Source of the DNA: Eretmocerus hayati
Lineage: Eukaryota > Arthropoda > Insecta > Hymenoptera > Aphelinidae
Assembly: GCA_029851415.1 (NCBI GenBank)
Contig: CM056742.1
Span: 58,616,454 to 58,680,453 of the forward strand
Reading direction: 5' to 3'
DNA: 64,000 nucleotides
The first letter of the stretch is position 1; each line of letters opens with the position of its first letter. Shown piece after piece: positions 11,492 through 23,960 of the stretch. The position numbers were made by a program, and so were the translations under genes. The notes under the pieces were generated by a model. The model saw only the letters and a list, made by a program, of their open reading frames with translations, made no database searches and was not told the origin of the DNA.

Positions 11492-12933
11492 TCAGTAGTC
11501 GGGGCTGTTTTGCAAATGCTGCTTAATTACGCACGAAATTAGCGTTAACTGTTTGCAAATGGGCATTTGAATTGTCACCATCTGTTGCTGGCTTGTCATC
11601 ACCACCTGATTTTTCCATATGCAATTTTGAATGATGAGGTTGTTGACAAAAGTGCACCGAAACATAGAGGAACATTTATTCTCAGAATGACGTGGACGTA
11701 GACAGTTTATACAGAGTTTGTTCGATTTACAGGACTCAAAACGATTCAAAAGTGATAATTTCAAGAATTTTTGACACCTATGAAGATACAACACTCACAA
11801 GGTCATATAGTTCTTGCTGCAAATTCACCCAAAGAATTTCCAAAGTTTGTATTGGCAGACGTGTTTCCGAAGTTGCCACATGATCGATTGTTGTTGAAAT
11901 TTTGCGATGAATTATTTGAGAAACTAGGCTGGCTGAGCCCAAAATAAGCTGAATTGAATGAATAAATGCGATCTTCGATGTACTCTTTAATTGATTCGTA
12001 AGTTGAAAAACCCACAATCGATTCCCGCTGAATAGTCCAATTTTCTCGATTAAGTCCATCCAATTCACAGACAATTAAATGGACCAACCAACAATCGTAA
12101 TGATCTACAAGACATTCCTAATCTTTGAAGCCTTGCATAGCCTCTCTCGCCAAATTCAAAATTCCCGCCAACGACTCAGTCAATTTTTCCTTGATTGAGG
12201 GCAAATTGATCAGTGCTTAAAAATGTAAGCGTAGCCTAAGACGCGGATTGTCGTTATGACGACTCAATTTTTCCCAAGCCTTATCGATATTCGTTTCAGC
12301 AAGCCTGGTACCCTAGAGCAATTCAGCACCATCCCCTTTTATCGCGCGAAGTGAGAGCTGAACCTTCATTGAGGAAGCGAAAGGTTTATTGACAATGATA
12401 GATTTGAACTGATCTTTGAACAGCTCCCAATCGCTTTGTTCACCCGAAAATTCAGGGACTTTGATATGAGGCATGGACTGCACTTCCGCAGAAGCTTGAA
12501 TAAGTTGCCGGGTGTCAAAAACTGAAGCAGCTTGGTTGCGATTGGCTGACAAATTTGCATCTGAGGTGCGCGGCAAAACACAATCTGCGTGAGCGATGTT
12601 TACTAAGTGCCAAGGGCGAGCATCTCAATAAGCCTCTTCGGTTACGTGAAACAGCTGGGCTTCGAAATATTCTTGCTCTTTGAGTGTTGTACGATGCGAA
12701 TATAATTCTTCGTGACGCACAACAGAAATCGTCCAATAACCTTCAAGTACACCAATTCTCGTTTTTAGATACGCGACCGTGAGCTTGGCTTTCCCACGTT
12801 TCTTTGTATTCTCAACAAAATTTGTGATCCAGCTATGCACGTCCATTTGACGCGATAGTAATTCTTGAGTCATTTTCGGATGAAAATCCACGGACTCTAC
12901 AAACTCGAAGAAGCAAGATGAATAAGGATCCAA
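11492..12933 (-). pseudogene. BEL/Pao gag-like region (DUF1759 plus zinc knuckle)
   Basis: The first piece (12933-12625) has the charged alpha-helical start typical of Pao gag regions (KRGKAKLTVAYLKTRIGVL). The second (12576-12313) contains the signature HIKVPEFSGEQSDWELFKDQF, characteristic of the DUF1759 retrotransposon peptidase-associated family. The third (12087-11803) carries the asparagine-rich linker. The fourth (11794-11492) has a CCHC knuckle, CINCLRPRHSENKC, of spacing C-x2-C-x4-H-x4-C, expected to bind RNA. The pieces lie in different frames, so several frameshifts separate them. In an intact element this region would form the particle and package RNA. Confidence 0.8.
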
Positions 12934-13992
12934 TCAAAATCCCACCGCTTAGTTAATCCAGAAGGAAATTTTTTAGGTGGCTTGAATTCACGTCATCAGG
13001 AAGTCGTAGAATAAGATATTTGTGTAAAGATGAATACATTCTCGGAAAACTGTTGAAATTTTAGTTCGATCATTCCGTAAACTGAGAACGATTCGAAAGA
13101 GTGAGTTCGGGAATGAGTGCTCCCATATTCTGATGACTAGAGTAGGAGTCTGTAAACGAGTCCCGTAAATTTCAAAGTGAAATATTGCATGACAAAGAGA
13201 ATGGGTTGGCCTTGTAGATATACAACACATAAAACAAAACTCTAGGAAGATGAGTTTTCCACTGATTTGGGAGGGTACTGAGGCAAAAATTATTCCCTGA
13301 AATCGATGTCATTCAACACGAAGGATAACATCATCAAAGTTCCACGAGGGTGGAAGAGATTTCGTTGCAGAAGATAGGAAAAGATATTTGATGGATTTGA
13401 ACCATTCATGAAAAATGTATGGTATTGAGAATATCGCTTTCCTCTTTTGAGGGCCTAGATTGAGCCTTGTGTAGGCCCTGAGGCCTATCACTCTGAGCTC
13501 GAAGAGAATTGGATATAGCAGAAACTATCTGACTCAAATCTCAAGAGACCCGGCGAAAAATACGAGTTGAGTAGTTCCTTGGAACACTTGACTAGTAATG
13601 TCCTGAACGGTATGATGTATCCTAAATTCAGTCTTCTTAGATCACATCATCATTTTATGACATACTTGATTAGATGTATTGAGAAAATATATTCTTCATC
13701 TCAGGCACATTTTTATTCACAAAAATCTCAACATCTTTTCCAATTTGGATTGAAGGACGAGCTATCCAGGTCACGTTGGATGATCATAAAATCTGGATAA
13801 TTCGTCGTTTAGCCCAAATTGGGGAAGATTTTGAGATTTTTGTGAACAAAGTTCAACGTGCACGACGACCGCATCGCCTTACGATTCATTATTTGGCTTC
13901 GGAGAAGTCCCACCTTTTCTCATCACTCTGATGACCATGTGTAGCGATATCCGTGTCGAAATGAACAAATTCTTCAAAAGTCAGACCATTCT
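12934..13992. other. Non-coding stretch next to the BEL/Pao 5' side
   Basis: The 5' LTR would be expected here, but I see no copy of the sequence found at the other end of the element and no recognised gene. Confidence 0.45.
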
Positions 13993-15971
13993 GGAGGAAA
14001 AAAATGAGTCTCGTTGAAAGACTTGTTTGGAATCTTTTAGAAGTCTTGTTCATGGGACTCATGAAGACTTTCGCAAGACTTGAAAGTCTTGGAGAAAGTC
14101 TTGGATAGGGTATTTTGGATGATGTCTGAAGAATTTTCAAGAAAATAGTGGACGAGTGACATGAAACGTCATGACCTTAATCCCATGGCCATGAAAAAAT
14201 CTAACTCAGCATATCATCACACGCGACTCTTCACTTTCTGCATCATTTCTGGAAAGAACTCACGCCTTGGCATGAGCTACTGGTAAGTAATCTAAGTTTC
14301 CTGGAAAAATGAGACTCCTTTCAGAAAAAAACCGATAGAGTTTGATTTCCAAATTGAATGTCATGCCTACGATTGGGCTCTGATTGGCAAAATCTTCCAG
14401 TAAGCTCATTTCCGTGACTGCGTGGTGCTTTTGGAAGTGAGATGTTCTCGGTGGTACTGACACATACTGATATTACTTGCCACTTACCGTACAGAAGAAT
14501 TCACAGAGATAATCTCACTGTCTTTCGCATTTCCAGTTATGTTTGTAACTTACGGTGCTCTTGGAATACGTTTACATCCCGCTGACGACCACCAACGGGA
14601 TTGTTGTGGAATATGTTTCTGGGGCCCGTGGAGCTCATTTTCTGATAAGAATCTAAATCGGCCCTTGAGCCGTCTTTGATAAAAGTCCAAAAAATGTGTT
14701 TTTTATCCTCTTTTCAATCTTTCTCCTCGGATAACTCAAAAAGATCGCACTTTAACCGAAAATGTGTAGAGACATCTTGTGTAGATCTTGAGAAATTGCA
14801 TTAAAAAAATTTCCACACTTGAATCCGTAAAACGCACTCCGTTCGAGATTTTTGGGATTTTCATTTCGTAATCATAAATTTTCCGGGAAATCTCAACTCT
14901 GTGGCTCTAAAGAAGCTCGTTTCATCAAAAATTGTGTGAGATATGAATTGTAGTGCTTGAGAATGGCGAGTTATCCAGGATTCTTTGATATCCTTCCATT
15001 TTCCGGAAAATGTATAATGCTTTGGTGCCAGAACTGTATCAAACTTCGATTGGATCAGTACCACCACCGCCAGCACCACTGGCACCTCGACAGGCACCCC
15101 AGACCGCCACTGCCAGCATATTCGCGCCTCGTACCAAGGATATGAGCAATTGTGTAAAATATGAATTGTAGTGCTTGTGGCGAGTTATCCAGGATTCTTT
15201 GATATCCTTCCAATTCCCCGGAAAATTCATGATGATGAAATGAAAATCCCAAAATATCTTGAACGGAGTGCGTTTTGCGGATTCCAGTGTGGAGACCTTT
15301 TTATGCAATTTTTCAAGATCTACAAAAGATGTCTCCACACATTTTCGGTTAAAGTGTGATCTCTTCGAGTTATCCGAGGAGACATATTGGTAAGAGGATA
15401 AAAATCAGGTTTTTCGGACTTTCATAAAATCGGCCCAAGGCCCGATTTTGATTCTCATCAGAAAATGGGCTCCAAGGGCCCCAGAAACATATCCCACAAC
15501 AATCCCGTCGGTGGTCGTCAGCGGAATGTAAACGTATTTCAAGGGCACCGTGAACTATCTAAGGGTTCGAGTTTTTACCAAACGCGTTCATAAGCAGGAT
15601 ATTCTCGATTGAGACGATCCAATACCTCGAATGACTGTACAGCTAGTGAGTTCTTGCATTCACTTACCAAAGGCTGATGCCGAGGCGTAAGTTCATTCCA
15701 AAAAATAATGCAGAAGGTCAAAAGCCGGGTGTGATGATATGCTCACTTGGATTTTCCCATGGACATGGGATTAAACTCATACCTTTTGCGTCTCTCTGAC
15801 ACAGTTTTCTTGAGTTCTTCAGACATACACCAATTATACCCTTTTCAAAATTGCTCGCAAAACATTCTCCAGAACTTTGAAGCCTTGCGGAAGTCTTGAT
15901 GAGTCCCATACACAAGACTTCTGCAAGACTGCCAATAAAACTTTGAACAATGAGACTTATTCTTTTTTTCG
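13993..15971. repeat. Two-kilobase inverted repeat with internal direct repeats
   Basis: The left arm 13993-14890 and right arm 15222-15971 are inverted, diverged copies. Paired landmarks include GGGACTCATGAAGACTT at 14054 with its partner near 15896, CATATCATCACAC at 14209 with its partner near 15730, and GACGACCACCAACGGGATTG at 14584 with CAATCCCGTCGGTGGTCGTC at 15500. Between the arms a segment of about 75 bp (TTATCCAGGATTCTTTGATA) is repeated directly at about 14970 and 15184. A left-arm block of about 250 bp (14280-14530) has no counterpart. No ORF of note is present, so it may be a foldback transposon or an inverted duplication. Confidence 0.75.
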
Positions 15972-17163
15972 GCAACACACAAAGCTCTTGACACAGCATC
16001 CCAATTCTCGATCGTTCAAAAATCCAAGATTGAGAGTTTTCGGTTTAAATAACATGTAAAATTGATCCATTCCTCGAGGTAGGGAGTTTTCATTCCACCA
16101 TGTATTTTTTCGAGGTTGAGAATTTTTTCCCAAGAGCCTGGTCTTTTACTTCGATCTAGGGGGTTTTTCGAGTCAGGGAGTTTTGAGTTAGAGCGTTTCT
16201 ACTGTATGCTCTCTTCATATCATATCTACGGGGCGATAATGGGAACATTTTCCAGGGGATTTTCCCTAGACTCCCTGTGTCATTCCCGAGGAATGACAAG
16301 CTGGGATTCTCCAACAATATACATATTCATATATACAAAAATTATACATATATGTATATGATAGTATTAATGTCTAGAACTCGTCTGATATGATCTCTAG
16401 TTCTCCAAACCATGATAGGAGAATTTCAAGAATAATGTGAAAAGTACAACATCTTGTTCTTTTCCACAGACAGGTCGTATAGCATCAGAGAATCTTCAGA
16501 AGAATAGGAATGAGTTCAGAGATATTTCGAGATTTTCTGTGAACAACCAAAGATTATTCGAGGACTACTTCTTATAATTTTACATTCAGCAGTTTAGTCC
16601 TGATATTGTCCCGTATCGAATAATTCATTGACTTGGGTTTATTATAAATTATAATCAACTCGGTGATTGAATGAAAAAACAGCTCGCTTCGAGTCCAATC
16701 TTCACTCGATCTTGGAGCAAAAAATCGCGAAGGGCCGCGGGTGGGCGACGCTGGGACACGAGCTTTGAGTCAAAAAACGACTCGTTCCGAGTGAGATTTC
16801 ACTTGAATACTTTTAGCGAAATGCAAATGGATTGTTCTTATCCTCCAAATCCTTAGATGTATTCGATAAAATGATGATGTGAACTTGTAATATAATGGGA
16901 ATAATCATGTAACACTAAACCACCCCCTCATACATTCATGCTCGCAGCATTACAAACAAAATTCTGAAAGTAACTCGACAAATTCTCTTCCATTCATTAA
17001 CCCCCGTCCATTACGTGAATAGATTTCCACAGCTCACCAACTGATCATTATTCATTCATCCAATCCTATTAGCCACTCTCACTCTTATTCGTTCCTTTGC
17101 GATGTTATTCCTGTGTTCCTTCTCTTTGGAATTCTTTAGTCCCCGATTGCACAGAACCCCATC
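15972..17163. other. Non-coding AT-rich stretch
   Basis: Contains a short TATA/CATATA-rich patch near 16318-16360. No gene was recognised. Confidence 0.45.
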
Positions 17164-17285
17164 CTGATGAGGGACGTGGTCCCGCGGGATCATGTCCCTC
17201 AGAGGTACGTGGTCACGTCCTCCTGATGGACGTGATCCCGCGGGTGCACGTCCCCCGGAGAGACGTGGTCCCGCGGGACCACGTC
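17164..17285. repeat. Cluster of GACGTGGTCCCGCGGGACCACGTC-type palindromes
   Basis: A perfect 24-bp palindrome, half-site GACGTGGTCCCG, lies at 17262-17285. Related imperfect units centred on CCCGCGGG occur at about 17172-17198 and 17227-17252, each flanked by a C(T)GATG(A)GG(A)CGTG-type spacer. The spacing of the centres is about 45-55 bp. It may be a short tandem repeat with dyad symmetry or clustered binding sites. Immediately downstream is a T-rich run (17285-17296), which on the plus strand gives a stem followed by T residues. Confidence 0.7.
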
Positions 17286-18301
17286 TTTTTTATTTTTACA
17301 CGGGATTCTGCCGGAACGGCCCGAGCTCAGGTGCTTGGAGGCGCTGAAGACTAGATGAAGTAAGATTCTGATGATGAACGGGAACTCGGATTCAGTGACA
17401 TTCCGAAAAGATTAAAAAAACGATAAAAATCGACGGGAGTACATGTACGGAGGTTCCCAAGGGCTGGCTGTTGACGGATAAGGGACACAGAGATGGGTGA
17501 CAAATCTGTAATGATTGTGAAATATAAGAACAACGTCGAATACAAGAAGATCGAAGAAACGACCCCAAAGTGTGAATCATAATTACCACGTCCATATTCA
17601 TGTATCCTGAAATTAATCGAGAGAGATGCATGTTGATGAATTCCCGATTACCCACCAATCGAGTAACCAGGCCTCTTACGAACGTCCATTGTGTTCACAG
17701 TCGATGACTCACATACCATTCCAGTTTAATTGAATTGGATATTTTATGATTTATAGACACAACCTTACATTTACGATCATTTATTTCTAATTTGGAACGA
17801 AAAAATGGATTTCATTCAACTAAATTGTATATTGTTTTATCGTGTGTGAAATGGTGACCGTGAACACACGCACATAAGTCTCACATGAGTCTCTTGCGAT
17901 TTTGGCTAAACAACGAGAAGACCAATTCAAGTCGGATCAAAATGAGTATTCGCCTTCTCTTCGTTTAGTCTGAATCGCAATAATTTCGAAGAGAGATAAG
18001 GATGATGTTCAGCTCGCATAGTGACCGCATTGCCTGAATCACCTCAGTGCACAATTCTTTAGACAAATACAGAGAATTTCTTTTTCAGCCACCGCTGTTG
18101 GCCCCCCAAGTCAATTTCCAAAATCTGACTTTGTTTCCGTCATCAGTGTCTCCAAAAATCACTTGACAACAATTTTTGTGAAAATCGGTTTCTCCAAGAA
18201 ATTTACGCCCCTGACGGGTTCAATAAAACTCCTTGCTTTCATGTCCTCATGAGGATTGAGTCTCATCGCTTGAGGAGCCCGGCTACACATTTCACGATTG
18301 A
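17286..18301. other. Non-coding stretch
   Basis: No gene, RNA or clear repeat was recognised. Confidence 0.4.
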
Positions 18302-18775
18302 TGATGCCGCGCGCGCAGCGCGAGTGTAGTCAGGTCCGAGCTTCACACCTCAGCTCGATTATCCGAATCGATGCATTTCCGCATCTGAAACAAACGGATT
18401 GCGAAGTGTAACTCGCTCTCAGCACCGTTGCTGTTCACCGTAGTCCATAACCAAGTGGTTTTCCGAAGAGTGACAAATGTTATGTTTTCAATCCTGCTAC
18501 GAGTTCTTCGTTTACGGAGTATCACAATATCGTCGCGGATGGTGCCGCGCGCGCACAGCAAACTGTGTTCGGAGCTTCACACCTCGGCATGATCATCAGA
18601 ATCAATGCATTGGGTGGCTGGAAAAAAGGGTCACCTAGTGTATCGGGCTCTTGGCACCGTTGCTTTTCGGCGTAGCTCATAACCAAGTGGTCTCTCGGAT
18701 TGTAACAAAGGTTATGTGTTTATCTCTGCCCCGAGCCGATTGTTTTTCGAATTCCGTCACTGCATGAGATGGTAA
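18302..18775. repeat. Tandem duplication of a roughly 240-bp unit
   Basis: Segment 18302-18540 and segment 18541-18775 are diverged direct copies. Shared blocks include GATG(A/G)TGCCGCGCGCGCA at the start of each, GAGCTTCACACCTC, GCACCGTTGCT and CATAACCAAGTGGT, all in the same order and spacing. No coding function was seen. Confidence 0.75.
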
Positions 18776-21514
18776 GCACCACAATACTTGCAATGATTCG
18801 TTTGGATAAAGCTTCGCAAGCAGTGCAACGTTTCTCCGAGTGATTCATGTTCAAATGGTTCTGACCTCTTGTTAATCTTGACATGTAATTGAGTAAGATA
18901 CGCATAAAAACATGTTTGACATACAACGATTGGAAAAATTTACCGAACCGCTGCCGAATTTCAACTATTTTAGCTGTGATACGAAGAAAAATAAGCCACC
19001 GTCCTTTGAAAAAGCCAAATGCGGCTCACTCCGAGGTCAACCCACTCTTATCGCTCTAGCATGACTCCTAGTATAAGTGAGCGATCGAATTAAATCTAAG
19101 CCGTGTTTCACAGGCCAAAGATTATATTAATCGTGGCTTATGACTGTGTAAAAGTCGTTAGCGCAAGTATTTGCATGAGGATGCTACACGAGCGAGAGAG
19201 GTGCTGGTAAACGATAACACTCCGAGCTGATTCCTCGTAATTCGTGCGTTGCCTATCGCGCTCCTCTTCGAAGCCGATTCGCAACATGGTGCATGTAAGC
19301 ACTCTTCTATCTATATGTTTCTCCTCTGTGAAAAACATGTGATGCCACTGGCAGAAGTTCTAGTGATTCATAGTTAATAAAGGATCGGCACAGTCGTTCA
19401 CTCATTTTACAAATCCAAGGCGAGTTGATGTCTCTCCGTATGTCTTTTTAAATGCTTATTGTCAAAATCAGAACTAAATAGCCAACTGAAAGGAGTTGAA
19501 GAACGACAACAACTTTTTTGGATTGTTACAAATCGACCCAGTCCAAACTTCGACAATAATATCGTTCCCGTTACTTTTGACTTCTTTCTTATCGGACCGT
19601 GAGAATAATAACGCTAGAAAATATTGACTCAACCAATTTCAACGTGATTACAACTTATCTTATTCCGCTTTGCCTCGCCATTGTGAAGCGTTTTGCATAG
19701 TTGCAGGATTCGATCGATAACATATTGCACGCGCATATTTTGGAAGAAGTGTAACTTGACGAATTTCATGTTGTCGGAATCGTAATCGGGAGACCAAAAT
19801 GACATTGACGCACGTACACAATTCTTTTTTGGGTGACAAAGCTCTGTCCCATGTATCTGCTCCCCCCATGAGTCTTGAATATTCCCAACGAACCCCTAAT
19901 TGATGTACTTACATTAATGATTTTCTGTGACACAGAAAAATTTCAAGCTCTCGGTTGCAATCCGGACTTGAGTTTCGGATCCCAAATCAAAGAATATGTA
20001 TAATATAATTAATAGCTTGATGATTGTATCATTTCAAACCTCAAATATGTACTGTCGAGTAAGATGGAGCACGATGATTTGATTTCATATTCGATCACGC
20101 GCCAGGGACGAGAGTAGCGATCCTACATTCAGCTGCTTTTGGATGCTTGTACGAGTCATGGACGAAGAAGTATGAGAGAGCCCCTGTCCATATTGCCGTC
20201 GCTTCTCATGTATTTCCTACGTAGCGCTTCGCAGGAAAACTGCAAGGGATTCGCGAGCGAGGCACAAAAGCCAGGCAGGAGCGCAGAGTCTTGCGTTTTT
20301 CTTGCGATGCGCTGCGTAAGAAAATCATGTCAATATGAACACGCCTCGGATTCTCAGGATCGCAGGATCGTGGCGTTCAAGGATGGTTACCTCACAATTA
20401 TCACTTGAGATTTTCTTGCCTATATATTTACATTGATTATAATTAGTTATTGATCAAATTCCAATTCTATTGTTATAATCGATACTATCATTGGCCAGGA
20501 TGATAATCGATGTCAACTGATGAATTTGAACGAGTAATTTGAAATTCATTCGTTTCTTGATGGGATGTGGTCGTAGTTTTGTAGCACATTGTAGATTGAG
20601 TGCACGTATGCCTTGACATTTTTCACATCAGGAAACGAGTTGGCCCTCAGAAAGAACATATAATTCACCGAACTGAATCAGCTTACGCGGACTACGCATA
20701 GTCCACGCAGGCCGTACTCAGCCAGGGTGCAGTCTTTGTTGGACCTCGAGAGTTGGGTCTCACCGTCTGAAATCCTCATCCTCTTCCAGTCTGATGCTCA
20801 GGGCATCGGGCGATCTAGTGAGAGATCCACCAGTGCTCACCATCTCAGCCCAGAAGCGCATGAGCATTATCTCAGGCTGAGTGGCATGTCTTGCACTCAG
20901 GTACGAGCGTTTCTTCCTGCTCTCCTTCCTTCACTCCTCTTTCTTCTCCTTCCATTCCTCTCCCTCCTTCATTCTCACTCCAGTCCATCATGTTCCTTCT
21001 GAAACGATCTCGACCTCCCCTGTCCAAATTGGCAGATTCACTGTGTTACACCTGCTTTGTAGCACCTCTCTCCCTTCCCTCTCTTCTTCTTCCGGGTCAT
21101 CGTCAACTTAATGTAACCGGTGATTCTACAACTACTATCATTATGACTACTTCCATTAGGAGACTATTCCATGTCTCCTGATCCCGGAACAAATGTGTGA
21201 CAAGGGTCTCAGGTGTTAGTTGCTCCTCAGGGCCATTTTCCGGTGATCAGATCGTGTCCTGGAATTCTCTCGCCCCTCAGAGACATCCTTAACTCATCAA
21301 TTTTATTGACATCATATCCTGCGCTTCGGAAACGCACGATCATCACGCCAATTCCAAAGTCAGGAGCGTTATCCTATGTATCTGATCTCGGGACCGCTAC
21401 TCGCATATCTGAGGGTCCAATGATTTATCAGTGAATTGTTTCCCAGTAACTCACATGTTACTTTGAGAGGAATCACTCCCTCGATCCTCGTCAAGCTGAT
21501 TTTCGAGCAGGTCA
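18776..21514. other. Long non-coding stretch with a CT-rich tract
   Basis: No gene was recognised. A pyrimidine-rich tract (TCCTTCCTTCACTCCTC type) covers about 20915-21100, and an imperfect hairpin GCGGACTACGCATAGTCCACGC lies at about 20688-20709. Confidence 0.4.
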
Positions 21515-21691
21515 TAGCACTCACAAGAGGGATCCACGAAGTCCGGGTCACCAAAGCTCTTCAGACTCTTTCCACAGTCTTATACCACCTAGAATATGAA
21601 GAATCCAGAGTAACTCCGTAAAATAAGCCCCCTGTCCGAAGGTACAAGCTATGACATTAGCATTGCTCATATAGGCCCATGTTGAAAAGTG

Positions 21692-21730
<39 letters not shown>

Positions 21731-21893
21731 TACTGACAATGCTAACATTTTTACTCGTAGCTCTGAACAGGGAGCCCATTTGACGGAGTTACTCTGGATC
21801 CGTCATATTCTATATGGTATGAGACTGTGAAAAAAGTTTGGTGGGATTTGGTGACCCGCACTTCGTGGGTCCCCCTAGTCGGACTGCGTTACT
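21515..21893. repeat. Inverted repeat with a TA/GA microsatellite at its centre
   Basis: The left arm 21515-21690 and right arm 21731-21893 are inverted copies. For example, GTCACCAAAGCTCTTCAGAC pairs with the segment near 21835-21856, and AGAGTAACTCCGT at 21608 pairs with ACGGAGTTACTCT at 21782. The spacer is a (TA)n run at 21692-21713 followed by a (GA)n run at 21714-21730. Confidence 0.75.
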
Positions 21894-22176
21894 TTGTTTC
21901 TAGACGACATGAGTCGAGCGATCAACGAATCTCGATACATTGTACTTGGGCTTCTCGATATTCCAAGCGCTGGATTGGATTCTCATTTTATTCTCATTCA
22001 AAAATTGCTTTCTGATGGCTTCATCCGCTCACGTCAATTTACATGTGGATTTGGATAGTTCTAGAAAACTCTACATTTCTCAACGCTCGTGCCGTTGGAA
22101 TCACCTTGCGTGATTTCGCACATGGCCCGCGAGCCGCGCCTCCAGTCTTTTTCCGCGCAATTTTGGAGTATAGTTA

Positions 22177-22888
22177 CGATCCGATGCACATTAGCCGAAA
22201 ACTATATTTTTTCCAGGAAAGACTCGCTCTGCTGAATTTTTGAGATACCAGGATGAGACAAACAGGATTTTCTTTGTTTTTGTTTGAATTTTTGAATGTA
22301 TTAGAGCGATTTTGCCCCAAGACCAATAGGATGACCTGAACTTCTCTCGAACACCAAATGAAGATCATGTAATTGCTGCATCATGATACGGAGTGAGATC
22401 TGTAATGATGAGAACGACTTCTCATCGCAAGAAGACAAGTTTCGACATCTGCTCACCCAGCAAACTTCCTATCAGAGCCAAAAGGATGGAACTATCGTAA
22501 TCATTGAAGACTAGATATAATGCGGGGAACTCAAGAATTGAATATTCTATTCACCATCTGTGGCTTTGCGAAGAAGAAGGGCTGAGATATGGAGAAAAGA
22601 GATCGAGAATTGTCCTTCCTGTGATTAGAAGTCGTTCCGAACATCACAGATCTCACCTCACATATGTTTGTGCGGTATTCTCGTGATGCAGCGATGATAT
22701 GATTTTTATTTGGTGTTCTCAAGAAGTACAAGTCATCGCATTGATCTTGGGGCAAAGTCGGCCTAGTACAGTCAAAAATTCAATCAAAAATGAAGAAAAT
22801 CCTGTTAGCATCATCCCGATATCCCAACAATTTAGCTGGAGCGAGACTTTTCTGGACAAAAGAAGTAGTTTTCGGCTAATGTGCGGTG
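22177..22888. repeat. Inverted repeat, arms about 240 bp
   Basis: The left arm 22177-22415 and right arm 22643-22888 are diverged inverted copies. Paired landmarks are GCACATTAGCCGAAAACTA at 22186 with the segment ending near 22884, GATTTTGCCCCAAGA at 22307 with TCTTGGGGCAAAGTC at 22745, and GTGAGATCTGTGATG-type sequence near 22392 and 22645. The spacer is about 230 bp with no recognised gene. Confidence 0.75.
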
Positions 22889-23039
22889 GCTCGCTCGAGA
22901 AGCAAGTTCTTTGATAGATAATTTCACAACCCATTTCCTTGTAGTCCAAATTGTAAAATGAGTCATTGCTCTAGTTCACACGTGTATGTTGGGTTAAGTT
23001 CAGCGTAGGCGTTTCTAATGCACGCAATCAGTTATTTTG

Positions 23040-23960
23040 CAAGTGGAATCGCGAGTGATTGTTCCTGCCCCGCTCATTCTCTCTCCTCTCAGCTCTTAGC
23101 CATCCCCAATCTCAAGGCGTGTGATGCACTTGCACCCACATTTTTTGGTCCTTGGAACCCGATTCCCAGTGCTATAGGAAAGGGCTCTGAATGAGTGTGC
23201 GGGCTGTTGGGCTGAATATTCAGCCAGAGAGAGTTGAGTGAGTGGGGTAGATCACCCGATCGCGATTTCCCGCTAAATGTAACTCCCGCGCTAGATTTTC
23301 CGCGCGCACTCGTCGGAGATATTCCGCGGTGGGGAACTTGCGAGTGCAGTGTGTGCCGTGGAAGTGAAGTTTTGGTGTACGTGTGGAGTGCACAAGTGCA
23401 GTGCTTTTGCATCACAAATACATATTTGCCGCGTGTCCAGGCATCTCGTTGCGTCTTTGGCGGAAGCGCACGAGATACTTCAGGTGCGCAGTCCTCAACG
23501 AGTATGTGGAGGTCTGGTTGCAGGCGTCGGCATCAGGAGGCACGCGGGACCCGCACGAAGCATCGTCTCGGTGTTCCCCTCTGCTGCTTCAGACGCTCAG
23601 AGACGTGACTACCGAGGCGGGTGGTGCGCCCCCCCCCCGCCTCTCACCTCACCTCACACACTGACATCGGAGTGCGGGCAGCAGGCATCGATCGAGCCAA
23701 GCCCGTTCATTAGCGGCTCATCGATTCTCGCTCGCGTAGCGGCACGGGCGATCAAGTGATCGCACTCAGAGCGTGTTCTCATGCTCGCCTCCTTCACATC
23801 ATGCCCACAGCTGTCCAGCAGTTATGGACACGTCTTCGTGTTTACTCGTGTGAGTGAACAATACAGCGGAGACGTGAACCTTCGCTATCCTGTACGGTAC
23901 AGCTAAGGCTCATCTGCATCAGCAGAAGTACTATATATATATCCACATATTCATCGTCGG
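23040..23960. promoter_or_regulatory. CpG-rich promoter-like or 5'-exon-like block
   Basis: Against AT-rich surroundings this block is strikingly GC- and CpG-rich, with several overlapping open frames on the plus strand (23234-23759). None of their translations resembles a known protein and they look compositional. The block includes GCGAGTGCAGTGTGTGCCGTG near 23339 and a C9 run at about 23629. Such islands often mark the promoter and 5' untranslated exon of a long host gene in insects, but no splice-linked coding exon could be followed from here. Confidence 0.3.

Larger units (their letters stand above)
8030..12933 (-). mobile_element. Degenerate BEL/Pao LTR retrotransposon
   Basis: Reading the minus strand from 12933 leftward gives, in order, a gag-like region (DUF1759 type) with zinc knuckle, aspartic protease (DUF1758), reverse transcriptase, RNase H, zinc-binding domain, integrase core and integrase C-terminal domain. 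This is the Pao order. The frame is broken many times, and the spacing between protease and reverse transcriptase is much shorter than expected, indicating an internal deletion near 11063-11118. I could not identify paired LTRs or a primer-binding site. The copy is old and cannot act autonomously. Confidence 0.9.

Noticed and set aside
20881..21181. Ser/Leu/Pro-rich plus-strand frames
   Set aside because: Three overlapping frames through a CT-rich tract, which is low-complexity sequence and not a protein.
23234..23759. Plus-strand frames up to 136 codons in the CpG-rich block
   Set aside because: Three frames are open together and the translations are repetitive in R, S, A and P. Treated as composition; a 5' exon cannot be excluded.
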